From: CAVPEW01 sp963703565
Lineage (GTDB): Bacteria; Actinomycetota; Acidimicrobiia; Acidimicrobiales; VFJN01
NCBI GenBank assembly: GCA_963703565.1
Contig: CAVPEW010000047.1
Span: forward strand, 9,154-73,153
Direction: 5' to 3'
DNA length: 64,000 nucleotides
A model generated the notes under the pieces. That model saw nothing but the letters and a program-made list of their open reading frames with translations, had not been told where the DNA came from and did not search any database. This document shows positions 55,001 to 62,736 of this stretch, in pieces (the stretch's first letter is position 1; each line of letters starts with the position of its first letter). The position numbers and the translations under genes are program-made.

Positions 55001-55616
55001 CACCCCACAGGTCGATGCGCACCGGCCGCTCGGAGGTCGGCCCGAACACGTCGACGATCGAGCCCCGAACGGCGAGGTGACCCCGGTGCTCGACGAGGGC
55101 CTCGCGCCGGTACCCTGCCTCGACCAGGCGGGCGACCAGGTCGTCGCGTTCGAGGCGCTGGCCTCGCCGCACGACCACCGGCTCGGCCCGGGTCACGTCG
55201 GGCCCCAGGCGCTGGATCAGGGCCCGCACCGGCGCCACGACCACCGCCGGTCGTCGCGCCGGATCGCCGCGGAGGCGCCAGATGGTGCGCAAGCGGCGGC
55301 CCATCGTCTCGACCGAGGGCGACACGCGCTCGAAGGGCAGCGTCTCCCAGGCACCGAAGCGCTCGACCGCATCGTCACCGAGGAAGGTCGCCAGGTCGCC
55401 GGCCAACCGGTCGGCCTCGCCGGTGGTGGGCACCGCGACCACGATCGGGGCCCGACGCGAGGTGGCCGACAGCCCGGCCACGACGAGGGCGCGCGCCGGA
55501 TCCGGCACCGCCAGCACGGCCTGTGCCCGACCTCGCACCGACGCCAGCGCCGGCTCGTCGCGCAGCAGCGCCGGCAGGTCGCGCAGCGTCGGGGACGGGG
55601 GGGGATGGATGGCCAT
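52077..55616 (-). CDS. mfd: Transcription-repair coupling factor
   Basis: This 1179-residue Mfd protein removes RNA polymerase stalled at DNA lesions and recruits UvrA. It has the UvrB-like N-terminal module (VVAVPTTGEADRLAGDLATF, RFGAWETLPFERVSPS), the polymerase-binding RID domain (LEPGDYVVHHQHGVARYGGM, about residue 470), and the translocase with Walker A CGDVGFGKTEIALRAAFKAV (about 615), LLVVDEEQRFGVSHKEQVKA and TLTATPIPRTLEMSLTGIRD. The C-terminal TRCF domain follows. Length and order are normal. Confidence 0.97.
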   Translation of the reverse strand: MAIHPPPSPTLRDLPALLRDEPALASVRGRAQAVLAVPDPARALVVAGLSATSRRAPIVVAVPTTGEADRLAGDLATFLGDDAVERFGAWETLPFERVSPSVETMGRRLRTIWRLRGDPARRPAVVVAPVRALIQRLGPDVTRAEPVVVRRGQRLERDDLVARLVEAGYRREALVEHRGHLAVRGSIVDVFGPTSERPVRIDLWGDEVDRLSEFAVADQRSAAPVEEVELFGCRELLPSAEVRARAEALVASQPWGREQWERLAEGATFDGMESWLPWLSDDESVLVDLVGPEALVVVVEPRRMRDRAADLRAEEADLASTLARTWGVGDDATFPTLHVAFDSLLARTEAPVWTMTTAPEGPGVATVVAHAPDPVIGEPDRVVRQLAGLAASGYRICVAAATDASAARLGEALAAQGVKANVEVASLERGCVLPSVRLATVAEHELTGRRRAHRRARPARRGAQRAVDDLEPGDYVVHHQHGVARYGGMVRRAIGGAERDYLLLEYRGEDRLYVPSDQIDAVRRYSVGETPTLSRLGGDGWARTRARVHAAVAEVAQELVVLYQARLAAEGHAFAPDTPWQREVEDAFGYQETPDQLTAIAEVKADMESEHPMDRLVCGDVGFGKTEIALRAAFKAVQDGKQVCVLVPTTLLAQQHHATFSDRFSGYPVRVEVLSRFLTPGQSRAVVAGLADGSVDVVIGTHRLLSDDITFKDLGLLVVDEEQRFGVSHKEQVKALSTGVDVLTLTATPIPRTLEMSLTGIRDLTLLHTAPADRRPILTYVGDYDDRAVAEAIRRELLREGQAFYVHNRVQDIEQVAAHVRELVPEARVAVAHGQLDEGSLEQVVLAFWQGEFDVLVCTTIIESGIDMPTVNTLVADRADLLGLGQLHQLRGRVGRSGQRAYAYLLVPPDRSLSDEAYERLKTIGEATELGSGFRIAMRDLEIRGAGNLLGTGQSGHIAAVGYDLYCQMVTEAISQLKGEPVGAPAEIKLDLPVDAHLPADYVAAGDLRLEAYRRLAAVTTPGEVADIRAEWEDRYGPVPPPAQALLEVGLLRAECSRLGIREVSVVAGDRPGTYTARCSPLDLRASQRLRLSRLAPKAVHKEPDRLLVVTLVRPAGGPAPALVELLAALVPPEPDALPQASRPEVAGGSDGDQGAGGSGTEVGGASRPPLSSGPVPAF

Positions 55617-55626
55617 GGGGGCCGTC

Positions 55627-55632
55627 AGGCTA
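55627..55632 (-). promoter_or_regulatory. -10 box (TAGCCT) upstream of mfd
   Basis: On the minus strand TAGCCT ends 10 bases before the mfd ATG, the upper end of the spacing seen for leaderless-type boxes here. Confidence 0.35.
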
Positions 55633-55675
55633 CTGGCGCGGCCGTTTGCGCCAGCGTCCCGATCGCGGCGAGACC

Positions 55676-56284
55676 TCAGCCCCCGCGGGTGTTCACGGCG
55701 TTCATCGCCGCGGCCATCCCGTCGGTGACGATGAGCTGTACGGCGTCGGCCGCCTCGGCGACGGCCACGTCGAGCTCGCTGCGCTGCGCCCCGCGCACGG
55801 AACCCAGCACGTGGTCGGCTCCGCGACGGGCCCCACCCGGCGGCTTGCCGATGCCGATGCGCACCCGGGCGAAGTCCCGGGAGCGAAGGTGAGCGGCCAC
55901 CGACCGCAGCCCGTTGTGGCCGGCCAGGCCGCCGCCCAGCTTGAGCTTGATCCGCCCCAGTGGCAGATCGAGCTCGTCGTGCACCACGACGAGGTGGGCC
56001 AGGTCGTGGATGCCGTGCCGGCGCACCAGCGCCGCCACGGCCAGCCCGGAATCGTTCATGAAGGTCTGCGGGAACGCCAGCGCCACCCGCGACCCGCCGA
56101 TGCCCACCTCGGCCACCAGGGCACGCTCGCGCCCGCGGCGCAGCGAGACGCCGGCGCGCTCGGCGAGGCAGGCGACCACCTCGGCACCCACGTTGTGACG
56201 GGTCCGAGCGTACTGCCCGCCCGGGTTGCCCAGGCCCACGACCAGCAGATCCGAGGCAGTGCCCCGGCGCTCACCGCGAGGCAA
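55676..56284 (-). CDS. pth: Peptidyl-tRNA hydrolase
   Basis: This 202-residue enzyme frees tRNA from peptidyl-tRNA. It contains LLVVGLGNPGGQYARTRHNV with the catalytic His, QTFMNDSGLAV, the catalytic-Asp region VVVHDELDLPLGRIKLKLGG and GHNGLRSVAAHL. The start is TTG at 56284, a few residues before the conserved strand; no ATG or GTG is available nearby. It sits between rplY and mfd as in mycobacteria. Confidence 0.95.
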   Translation of the reverse strand: MPRGERRGTASDLLVVGLGNPGGQYARTRHNVGAEVVACLAERAGVSLRRGRERALVAEVGIGGSRVALAFPQTFMNDSGLAVAALVRRHGIHDLAHLVVVHDELDLPLGRIKLKLGGGLAGHNGLRSVAAHLRSRDFARVRIGIGKPPGGARRGADHVLGSVRGAQRSELDVAVAEAADAVQLIVTDGMAAAMNAVNTRGG

Positions 56285-56322
56285 GGATGCGCCCGTCGCT
56301 GCGAACGGTACCGGTCGGCAGC

Positions 56323-57018
56323 TCAGCCGCCGCCGGCGCCGCCGTCGGCCGCATCCGCGTCCGCGCCACCGCTGTCGGAGCCCTCGGCGTGCGAGCCCCT
56401 CGCGGCGTCGCTGGGCCCACCCTCGGCCTCGTCGGTGGCCTCCTGGTCGCCCATGTCGGCGAGCACCACCTGGGCGATGACGATCGCTTGCTCGGGGTCG
56501 ACCGCGGTCTGCACGCCGGCCGGCAGCGCCAGGTCGCCGACGCGCACAGTGTCGCCGACCCCCAGATCGGTGACGTCGACGACCAGCTGCGCGGGGATGG
56601 CGCCCGGCTTGGCAGACACGGTCAGGCTGGTCAGGACCTGGTCCACCACCCCGCCCGTGGCCGACAGCACCGCTCGGGCCTCGCCCTCGAGCACCACGGG
56701 CACCTCGACCTCGACCGCCACGTCCAGGTCGACCCGCAGGAAGTCGACGTGGAGCACGTCGCGACGCACGGGGTGACGCTGGAGGTCCTTGACCAGCGTC
56801 GGCGTGGACGTGCCCTCGAGCGCGAGGTGGATCACCGCGTTCAGGCCCTGCCCGGTCGTGAGCGCGCTGCGCAGCTCGCGCCAGGGCACGGTCACCGGCA
56901 CCGGATCTCCGCCGTGGCCGTAGACCACCCCCGGGACGAGGCCCTTCGCGCGCAGCCGGCGTGAGGGGCGGGTGCCGTGGACGGGACGCGGCGTGGCCGC
57001 GAGGGTGATCTCAGCCAT
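56323..57018 (-). CDS. rplY: 50S ribosomal protein L25/general stress protein Ctc
   Basis: This 231-residue bL25 of the long (Ctc/TL5) type has the 5S rRNA-binding domain (AEITLAATPRPVHGTRPSRR, LRAKGLVPGVVYGHG, RRDVLHVDFLRVD), then the beta-barrel extension (VPVVLEGEARAVLSATGGVV) and an acidic Gly/Ala/Asp-rich tail. ATG 57018 follows TAGGAG. It lies between prs and pth in the standard actinobacterial order. Confidence 0.95.
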   Translation of the reverse strand: MAEITLAATPRPVHGTRPSRRLRAKGLVPGVVYGHGGDPVPVTVPWRELRSALTTGQGLNAVIHLALEGTSTPTLVKDLQRHPVRRDVLHVDFLRVDLDVAVEVEVPVVLEGEARAVLSATGGVVDQVLTSLTVSAKPGAIPAQLVVDVTDLGVGDTVRVGDLALPAGVQTAVDPEQAIVIAQVVLADMGDQEATDEAEGGPSDAARGSHAEGSDSGGADADAADGGAGGG

Positions 57019-57114
57019 CGGAGGGCTCCTACGTCTGTGATCGCGCCGGAGCGCTGTGGGGATGGGGTGCACCAGACTATGGCCCCCCACCCGGCCCGGC
57101 GAGACGGGGGAGGT

Positions 57115-58098
57115 TCAGGATAGGTTGGCCCCGCCGAAGATCTCGCTCACGCTGGAGTCGGAGAACACCGCGTCGATGGCGTCGGCGACGATCCGAGCCA
57201 CCGAGAGGACCACGATCTTGTCGATCTGCTTCTCGGGCGGCAGCGGCAGCGTGTCGGTGATCACGCATCGCTCGATCACCGAGCTCTCGAGCCGGTCGAC
57301 GGCCGGTCCCGAGAGCACGCCATGGGTGGCGGCGGCATGGACCTGGGCAGCGCCCCTCTCGACGAGTTGCTCGGCGGCAGCGCACAACGTGCCACCGGTG
57401 TCGATCATGTCGTCGATGAGCACGCAGGCGCGCCCCTCCACGTCGCCCACCACCTCCTTGGCCTCGACGCTGTTGCGCTGGCCCTTGACCCGACGCTTGT
57501 GCACGATGGCGAGATCGGCGTGGAGGGCGTTGGCGTAGCGCTCGGCCACCTTGACCCGCCCGGCGTCGGGTGAGACCACGACCAGATCCTGTGGGAGGTG
57601 CTCGCCCAGGTAGTCGACCAGCACCGGCATCGCGGTGAGGTGGTCGACAGGGCCGTCGAAGAAGCCCTGGATCTGGCCGGAGTGCAGATCGACCGACACG
57701 AGCCGGGACGCCCCCGCGGCCGCGAACATGTTCGCCACCAGCTTGGCGGTGATGGGCTCGCGACCCTCGGCCTTGCGATCCTGGCGGGCGTAGCCATACG
57801 AGGGCATCACCGCGGTGATCCGCTTGGCGGACGCCCTGCGAGCGGCGTCGACCATGATCAGCTGCTCCATCACCGCGTCGTTGACCGACATCTCGGCGTT
57901 GGACCCGTGGCTCTGGATGATGAACACGTCGGCACCGCGCACCGACTCACCGAAGCGGCAGTGGATCTCACCGTTGGCGAACTCGGCCAGGTTGGCCTCG
58001 CCCAGGGCGACGTCGAGCTCCTCCGCGATCCGCTGGGCCAGCGGCAGGTTGGCGCGCCCGGACAGCAGGTGCAGGGTCTTGCGCGTCACCAGCTCCAT
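57115..58098 (-). CDS. prs: Ribose-phosphate pyrophosphokinase
   Basis: This 327-residue enzyme makes PRPP from ribose-5-phosphate and ATP. It has HLLSGRANLPLAQRIAEELD, FANGEIHCRFGESVRGADVF, the flexible-loop region GYARQDRKAEGREPITAKL, DLHSGQIQGFFDGPVDHL and the PRPP-binding CVLIDDMIDTGGTL. It starts at ATG 58098 with a GCGAGG ribosome-binding site. Confidence 0.96.
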   Translation of the reverse strand: MELVTRKTLHLLSGRANLPLAQRIAEELDVALGEANLAEFANGEIHCRFGESVRGADVFIIQSHGSNAEMSVNDAVMEQLIMVDAARRASAKRITAVMPSYGYARQDRKAEGREPITAKLVANMFAAAGASRLVSVDLHSGQIQGFFDGPVDHLTAMPVLVDYLGEHLPQDLVVVSPDAGRVKVAERYANALHADLAIVHKRRVKGQRNSVEAKEVVGDVEGRACVLIDDMIDTGGTLCAAAEQLVERGAAQVHAAATHGVLSGPAVDRLESSVIERCVITDTLPLPPEKQIDKIVVLSVARIVADAIDAVFSDSSVSEIFGGANLS

Positions 58099-58147
58099 GG
58101 ACGTGCCTCGCTTCGCGTTCGAACCCGAGGGTCGCTCGCTCGGGCGG

Positions 58148-59287
58148 TCACCCCGGTGGCCCGACCCGGTCCGCGGGCGCGTCGACGGAACCCTCAGCAT
58201 AGAACGGCCCGGTGCTGGTCCCCGAAGCCAGGTCGGCGCCCGGTCCCAGCACGGCGAAGGGCCCGACGTGCGCGTCGTCACCTATGCGGGCCCGGGTGGC
58301 GCTGGTCTGGGCCAGCACGACCCGCGCCCCCACCTCGCAGTCCACGAGGTGGCACCCGGGCCCGATCTCGGTTCCGGGCCCGACCACGGTGCGACCCTGC
58401 AGGATCACCCCGGGGAACACGGTCACGTCGGCGCCGAGCTCGACGGTGGTGTCGAGGTAGGTGGTGGCGGGATCGACCAGGGTGACCCCCGAACGCAGCC
58501 AGCGCTGCGCCGTGCGCCTCCGCAGCTCGGCCTCGGCGTTGGCGAGCTGGGCGCGGTCGTTCACGCCGCGGGTCTCGTCGGGGTCGGGAGCTACCAGCGT
58601 CGCCACCAGGTGGCCCGCCTCGGCGAGCACGCCCACCACGTCGGTGAGGTACAGCTCGCCCTGGGCGTTGTCGGGCAGCACCCTGCGCAACGCCGGAGCC
58701 AGCAGGCCCTGGCGAAAGCAGTAGATGGAGGTGTTGATCTCGTCGATCGCGAGCTCGTCGTCGGTCGCGTCGCGTTGCTCCACGACGCGCACCACGCGCT
58801 GATCGCGCCCACCGCGCACGATGCGCCCGTAGCCCGTGGGGTCGGGCAGGCGGGCGGTCAGCACCGTGGCCGCGGCGCCGGTGGCACGGTGGTGGGCGAC
58901 GAGGGCCTCGACGGTGTTGCGCCGTAGCAGCGGGGTGTCCCCCGGCACGACCAGGACGTCGCGCCCGTCGGCGTCGTCGTCGGCCAGGCCCGTCAGTCCG
59001 ACCGCGAGAGCGTCGCCCGTGCCCCGGGGGACCTCCTGCTCGACGAAGTCCAGCCGGCGGGCGCCCGCCGCCTCGCCGAGCGCCTTGGCCACCCGGTCCG
59101 CGCCGTGGCCCACCACGACGACCAGCGCGCCCAGCGGCTCGTCGGGCAGGGCGTCGAGCACGTAGAGCACCATCGGACGGCCGCAGAGGCGGTGCAGCGG
59201 CTTGGGTCGCGACGAGCGCATCCGGGTGCCCTCGCCCGCGGCGAGCACGATGGCGGACAAGCTGGGGGGAGCGGCACGGAGGGCCAC
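58148..59287 (-). CDS. glmU: GlmU-like protein truncated before the acetyltransferase site
   Basis: Residues 1-235 form the UDP-GlcNAc pyrophosphorylase domain (AIVLAAGEGTRMRSSRPKPL, VEQEVPRGTGDALAVGL, VVPGDTPLLRRNTVEAL). The left-handed beta-helix begins near residue 255 (GVTLVDPATTYLDTTVELGA) but the protein stops at 379, against about 455 in full GlmU. The family segment with the acetyl-CoA site and catalytic His is absent, and the expected Arg in FARLRPG is replaced (FAVLGPGAD). It should be able to make UDP-sugar from sugar-1-phosphate but not to acetylate glucosamine-1-phosphate. Start GTG 59287. Confidence 0.9.
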   Translation of the reverse strand: MALRAAPPSLSAIVLAAGEGTRMRSSRPKPLHRLCGRPMVLYVLDALPDEPLGALVVVVGHGADRVAKALGEAAGARRLDFVEQEVPRGTGDALAVGLTGLADDDADGRDVLVVPGDTPLLRRNTVEALVAHHRATGAAATVLTARLPDPTGYGRIVRGGRDQRVVRVVEQRDATDDELAIDEINTSIYCFRQGLLAPALRRVLPDNAQGELYLTDVVGVLAEAGHLVATLVAPDPDETRGVNDRAQLANAEAELRRRTAQRWLRSGVTLVDPATTYLDTTVELGADVTVFPGVILQGRTVVGPGTEIGPGCHLVDCEVGARVVLAQTSATRARIGDDAHVGPFAVLGPGADLASGTSTGPFYAEGSVDAPADRVGPPG

Positions 59288-59305
59288 GCAGCCCTGTCTA
59301 CCGCA

Positions 59306-59851
59306 TCAGGGCACGACGACCTCGGGCACTCCGGCGGCGTCGACGTCGCCGGGAACCCGGGTGACGTAGAACCGGCCGGCCAACCCCTGGGCCGTGACCG
59401 TGTCAACCTCGACCGGTTCGGCGCGCTCGAGCCGCACCCGGACCCGCTCGGCGCTGGCCGGGGCACGGCCGAACACGATCGTCACCCGCCCCGCTTCCAA
59501 GGTGTCGTCCTGAGCGCTCTGGTCGCAGCTCCCGGTCGACTGACGCTGTCCCAGGTAGATGAAGGTGCAGGTCTGCCCGTCCACGTCGTGCACCGCGTCG
59601 ACCTGCCAGCCGCCTCCCTCGTCGCCCTCGGCGAGCGTGACCCGGTCCTCGTCGGGCTCGTCGTCGCCCGAGAGCGCGGCGCCCCCGACGATGCCGACCA
59701 GCGCCACCAACGGCAGGCCGATCGCCCAGAACAGGCAGCCACCCCGGCGCCGGGGAGCGACCGGGGCCGGGGCGCCGGCCGCGGTCCCCGCCGGCGATCG
59801 GGCTGGTGGACCGGGCGGCGCCGGCTGGCTCGGGTCACCTGTTGGGTCCAT
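59306..59851 (-). CDS. Membrane-anchored hypothetical protein
   Basis: I do not recognise this 181-residue protein. A Pro/Gly/Ala-rich cytoplasmic start (about 35 residues) leads to one membrane helix (GCLFWAIGLPLVALVGIVGG), then an external domain of about 110 residues with two cysteines (QTCTFIYLG, TGSCDQSAQ) that could pair. No family motif is seen. It lies directly downstream of tRNA-Gln on the same strand, with only a few bases between. Confidence 0.7.
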   Translation of the reverse strand: MDPTGDPSQPAPPGPPARSPAGTAAGAPAPVAPRRRGGCLFWAIGLPLVALVGIVGGAALSGDDEPDEDRVTLAEGDEGGGWQVDAVHDVDGQTCTFIYLGQRQSTGSCDQSAQDDTLEAGRVTIVFGRAPASAERVRVRLERAEPVEVDTVTAQGLAGRFYVTRVPGDVDAAGVPEVVVP

Positions 59852-59855
59852 GTCG

Positions 59856-59928
59856 CTCGGGGGGCAGGACTCGAACCTGCAACAACCGGCTCCAAAGGCC
59901 GGCGTTCTGCCAATTGAACTACCCCCGA
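59856..59928 (-). tRNA. tRNA-Gln (anticodon TTG)
   Basis: The 73-base gene folds with acceptor arms TCGGGGG/CCCCCGA, D arm GTTC-AATTGGCA-GAAC, anticodon stem-loop CCGGC-CTTTGGA-GCCGG (anticodon TTG) and T arm GCAGG-TTCGAGT-CCTGC. Discriminator G; CCA not encoded. Confidence 0.96.
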
Positions 59929-59999
59929 CCGGGATGGCCAGGTTAGGGGCGCCGCCGCTCGGAGTCCGACCGGCTTGGCGTCGGGCCCCGCGGCGCCGG

Positions 60000-60005
60000 T
60001 ACCGT
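60000..60005 (+). promoter_or_regulatory. -10 box (TACCGT) before the bS22 gene
   Basis: TACCGT ends 10 bases before ATG 60016; TTGGCG lies 19 bases further upstream. Confidence 0.35.
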
Positions 60006-60015
60006 GGCCGGTCTC

Positions 60016-60117
60016 ATGGGATCGTTGATCAAGAAGCGCCGCAAGCGGATGCGCAAGAAGAAGCACAAGAAGATGCTCAAGCGCACCCGCTGGCAGCGCA
60101 GAGCCGCCGGCAAGTAG
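60016..60117 (+). CDS. Tiny basic ribosomal protein, bS22/AURKAIP1-COX24 type
   Basis: This 33-residue protein starts MGSLIKKRRKRMRKKKHKK and continues MLKRTRWQRRAAGK. It matches the mycobacterial 30S protein bS22 almost residue for residue, and the AURKAIP1/COX24 domain of mitochondrial ribosomes. It binds rRNA near the decoding region in solved structures. The gene lies alone on the plus strand between tRNA-Gln and ispE, whose stop codon begins 4 bases after its own. Confidence 0.92.
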   Translation: MGSLIKKRRKRMRKKKHKKMLKRTRWQRRAAGK

Positions 60118-60120
60118 GCC

Positions 60121-60879
60121 TCAGGCCCCGGCGGCCACCTCCCGTACCACCACCCGGCCCTCGCCCGGGTGGGCGCCGGGCACGAACCACGTCGATCCAC
60201 TGCCGGCCAAGGCGGGGGTCTCCCCGGTCGCCTCACCCAGCCGGTCGCGCCAGCGGGCCAGGCCCGGTTCCACGGCCAGCGCGGCCGTCTCGAGGTCGTT
60301 GCTCCCCGGCCCCTGCGGTCCGCCGAGCTCGTCCCAGGCTCGGTACACCGCCGGCGTGGAGCACGCGACCGGGACCAGGCCCAGGGTGAAGCTCCGACCG
60401 AGGGTCGGCAGCGGCTCGACCAGCTCACCGACACCGCGGACCCGCGCCCGCCCGCCTAGCACGCAGAAGGCCACGTCGGCGCCCAGGCGAGCGGCCAGGT
60501 CGAGGTCCGCACAACCCGCCCACCGAAGCACGGCGGCGGCGTCGGCCGAGCCGCCCCCGAGACCGGCGCCGGGCGGGATCCGCTTGACCAGGCGCACCGC
60601 GGCACGCCGACCCACGGCGGCGAGCGCCTGCCGCACCAGGTTCGATCCATCGACGGGCACCTCGCCGAGCCAATCGGACCCGAGCACCACGTCGGGGTCG
60701 ACCTCAACGGACAAGGCGTCGCCGGGGCCGATCTCGAGCCGATCGCACAGATCGACGGTGACCATCTCGGCGTCGAGGAGGTGGTAGCCGTCGTCGCGTA
60801 CCCCGGTTATCCGCAACGACAACGTCAGCTTCGCCGGCGCCAACACCGTGACGCCGGCCCGGCTCCCGGCCAAGTTCAT
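60121..60879 (-). CDS. ispE: 4-Diphosphocytidyl-2-C-methyl-D-erythritol kinase
   Basis: This GHMP kinase of the MEP isoprenoid pathway has VLAPAKLTLSLRITGVRDDG at the start, the ATP loop PPGAGLGGGSADAAAVL (about residue 95) and a late GSGSTWFV motif. At 252 residues it is shorter than the usual 280-310, mostly in the C-terminal half. It phosphorylates the 2-hydroxyl of CDP-methylerythritol. It follows rsmA with a 46-base gap. Confidence 0.94.
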   Translation of the reverse strand: MNLAGSRAGVTVLAPAKLTLSLRITGVRDDGYHLLDAEMVTVDLCDRLEIGPGDALSVEVDPDVVLGSDWLGEVPVDGSNLVRQALAAVGRRAAVRLVKRIPPGAGLGGGSADAAAVLRWAGCADLDLAARLGADVAFCVLGGRARVRGVGELVEPLPTLGRSFTLGLVPVACSTPAVYRAWDELGGPQGPGSNDLETAALAVEPGLARWRDRLGEATGETPALAGSGSTWFVPGAHPGEGRVVVREVAAGA

Positions 60880-60925
60880 CGGAACCTCACGGCCGGCTGG
60901 GGTCGCTCGGGCACGGTCGGCGACC

Positions 60926-61795
60926 CTACCCGGCGCCTCCGGGCCCAGGGGCCCGTTCGGGGGCCGGCGCCGGAGACCGCACCGCCGCCTCGTCGACCGC
61001 CGCGGCGAGGCGAACCCAGTCCGACAGCTCCAGCCGCTCGGCCCGGGCATCGGGGGCCACTCCCGCCCGAGCGAAGGCATCGGCGCTGACCAGCGCGCTC
61101 AGCGACCGTCGCAGCATCTTGCGACGCTGCCCGAACCCGGCCTCGACCAGAGCGAACACCCGGCCACGGCCGGACCCGGTCGGCTCCGGCCTGCGCGTCA
61201 GGCGGACCAGGACGGACTCGACGCGCGGGCGCGGGACGAACACGGTGGGGGGCACCCGGGCCACGACCTCGGCGGTCGCCCACCACGCCCGCTTGACCGA
61301 GGGGATGCCGTACGCGGCGGTGCCCGCTTCGGCGGCCAGGCGCTCGCCGACCTCGGCCTGGACCATGACCAGCATCTCGGTCACCGACGGCGCCTCTGCC
61401 AGCACGCGCAGCACCAGCGAGGCGGCCAAGTTGTAGGGCAGGTTGGCGACAAGGGTCCAGGGCCGGGGGTCGGCAGCGCCCAGCAGCTCGGGCCAGTCCA
61501 AGGTGGTGGCGTCGGCGTGCACGATGTGGGCCCGGCCGCCGACCACCTCGTGGAGAACCCCGAGCAGGGCGGCGTCGGCCTCCACAGCGACCACCTCGGC
61601 GCCGGTCTCGAGCAGGGCCAGGGTGAGCGCCCCGAGCCCGGGGCCGATCTCCACGACCCGGCTGCCAGGACCGACACGGGCCAGCCGGGCGATCCGCCGG
61701 ACCGTGTTCGGATCGGCCACGAAGTTCTGGCCCAGAGCCCGTCTAGGCGCCAGGCCGTGGCGGGACAGCAGCGAGCGCACCTCGGCTGCACCCAT
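60926..61795 (-). CDS. rsmA: 16S rRNA dimethyladenosine transferase
   Basis: This 289-residue RsmA/KsgA methylase modifies the two adjacent adenines at the 3' end of 16S rRNA. It shows LAPRRALGQNFVADPNTVRR, motif I VVEIGPGLGALTLALLE, VVAVEADAAL and the catalytic VANLPYNLAASLVLR. PPTVFVPRPRVESVLVRL is the family C-domain start. ATG 61795 fits the family start. Confidence 0.95.
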   Translation of the reverse strand: MGAAEVRSLLSRHGLAPRRALGQNFVADPNTVRRIARLARVGPGSRVVEIGPGLGALTLALLETGAEVVAVEADAALLGVLHEVVGGRAHIVHADATTLDWPELLGAADPRPWTLVANLPYNLAASLVLRVLAEAPSVTEMLVMVQAEVGERLAAEAGTAAYGIPSVKRAWWATAEVVARVPPTVFVPRPRVESVLVRLTRRPEPTGSGRGRVFALVEAGFGQRRKMLRRSLSALVSADAFARAGVAPDARAERLELSDWVRLAAAVDEAAVRSPAPAPERAPGPGGAG

Positions 61796-61894
61796 GGTCA
61801 CGGCCCACCACTGTGCCAGCCGCCCATGCACCGGAGGTGCCGGAGGCCGGGATCGGTGCTCTCCGTCGACCGCCCCGCGAACGGTCGCTCCCGC

Positions 61895-62698
61895 CTACCA
61901 GCGGATCTCGACGTCGATCACCCCGGCCGAGGTCGGGGCCAGTCGAGCGAACACATCATCGTCCAGGTCGATGATGCGTCCTTCGCCGAAGGGCCCCCGG
62001 TCGTTGACCACGCAGGTGGTCGACGCCCCATCGGCAAGGTTGACGATGGTGACGACGGTCCCCATGGGAAGCGTGCGGTGGGCACAGCCGCCGGCGCCGT
62101 AGCCGGACGGCTGCGAGTACCACGTCGCCTGGCCGCGCTCCAGGTTGGCCGGCGGCGGCGGGGGTGCGGAAGGCGGCGTCGGTGCAGGGGCGGGTGGCGG
62201 AGAGGGCGCGGGGTCGGGAGCGTCCGCGGGTTCCCGAGCCGTGTCGGGACCCGGCTCGACCGCGGGCGCGGCATCGACAGCGACGACCACGGGGTCGGCC
62301 AGCGCGGCGGTTGCCTGCGGGGCCGGCGACCCGATCGAGGGCCGTTCGACGAACGGTGCCCGCTCGGGCAGCGCTGCGGCGGCCACGCGCTCGCTCGAGC
62401 CGGGCGGAGCTGGCAGGTTGTCGGCGATCAGCACCGGCAGGGCCGCGAAGGTGGCTGACACCGCGAAGGCCAGGCGGTGCCGAGGTACCCGCGCCCCACC
62501 GGGAGCGCCCACAGCCTCTCGGGCGACAGCGTCGCCAGCGGGTCCGGTCGGAGCGACCCCGTGCCCCGCGACCAGGTGTGCAGGACCCCACGAGTGCTGT
62601 CCGGGTGCACCCGGGGCGACATCGACCTCGACGGTGCCCCGTCGACCATCTGGGCACATGAGGTGCCGGGCGTTCGACCGTCGGGGCCCGATGGACAT
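61895..62698 (-). CDS. RlpA-like double-psi beta-barrel protein
   Basis: This 267-residue protein has a short cytoplasmic start, one hydrophobic segment (LAFAVSATFAALPVLIADNL), a long Ala/Pro-rich spacer ending in a PPPAPAPTPPSAPPPPP tract, and a C-terminal RlpA double-psi domain: GQATWYSQPSGYGAGGCAHR, TLPMGTVVTIVNLADG, CVVNDRGPFGEGRIIDL. RlpA domains bind or cleave glycan strands lacking stem peptides. In mycobacteria this exact position (between tatD and rsmA) holds the resuscitation factor RpfB; here no Rpf domain is present. Confidence 0.87.
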   Translation of the reverse strand: MSIGPRRSNARHLMCPDGRRGTVEVDVAPGAPGQHSWGPAHLVAGHGVAPTGPAGDAVAREAVGAPGGARVPRHRLAFAVSATFAALPVLIADNLPAPPGSSERVAAAALPERAPFVERPSIGSPAPQATAALADPVVVAVDAAPAVEPGPDTAREPADAPDPAPSPPPAPAPTPPSAPPPPPANLERGQATWYSQPSGYGAGGCAHRTLPMGTVVTIVNLADGASTTCVVNDRGPFGEGRIIDLDDDVFARLAPTSAGVIDVEIRW

Positions 62699-62705
62699 TC
62701 CGGCG

Positions 62706-62734
62706 ACGTTACGAGAGTCCGTAACGAGACCGCA
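62706..62734 (-). promoter_or_regulatory. Promoter with inverted repeat before the RlpA-like gene
   Basis: On the minus strand TTGCGG, 18 bases, then TAACGT (62706-62711) forms a promoter whose -10 box ends 7 bases before ATG 62698. A CGTTAC/GTAACG inverted repeat (62707-62726) overlaps the spacer and -10 box and could be an operator. Confidence 0.45.
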
Positions 62735-62736
62735 AC

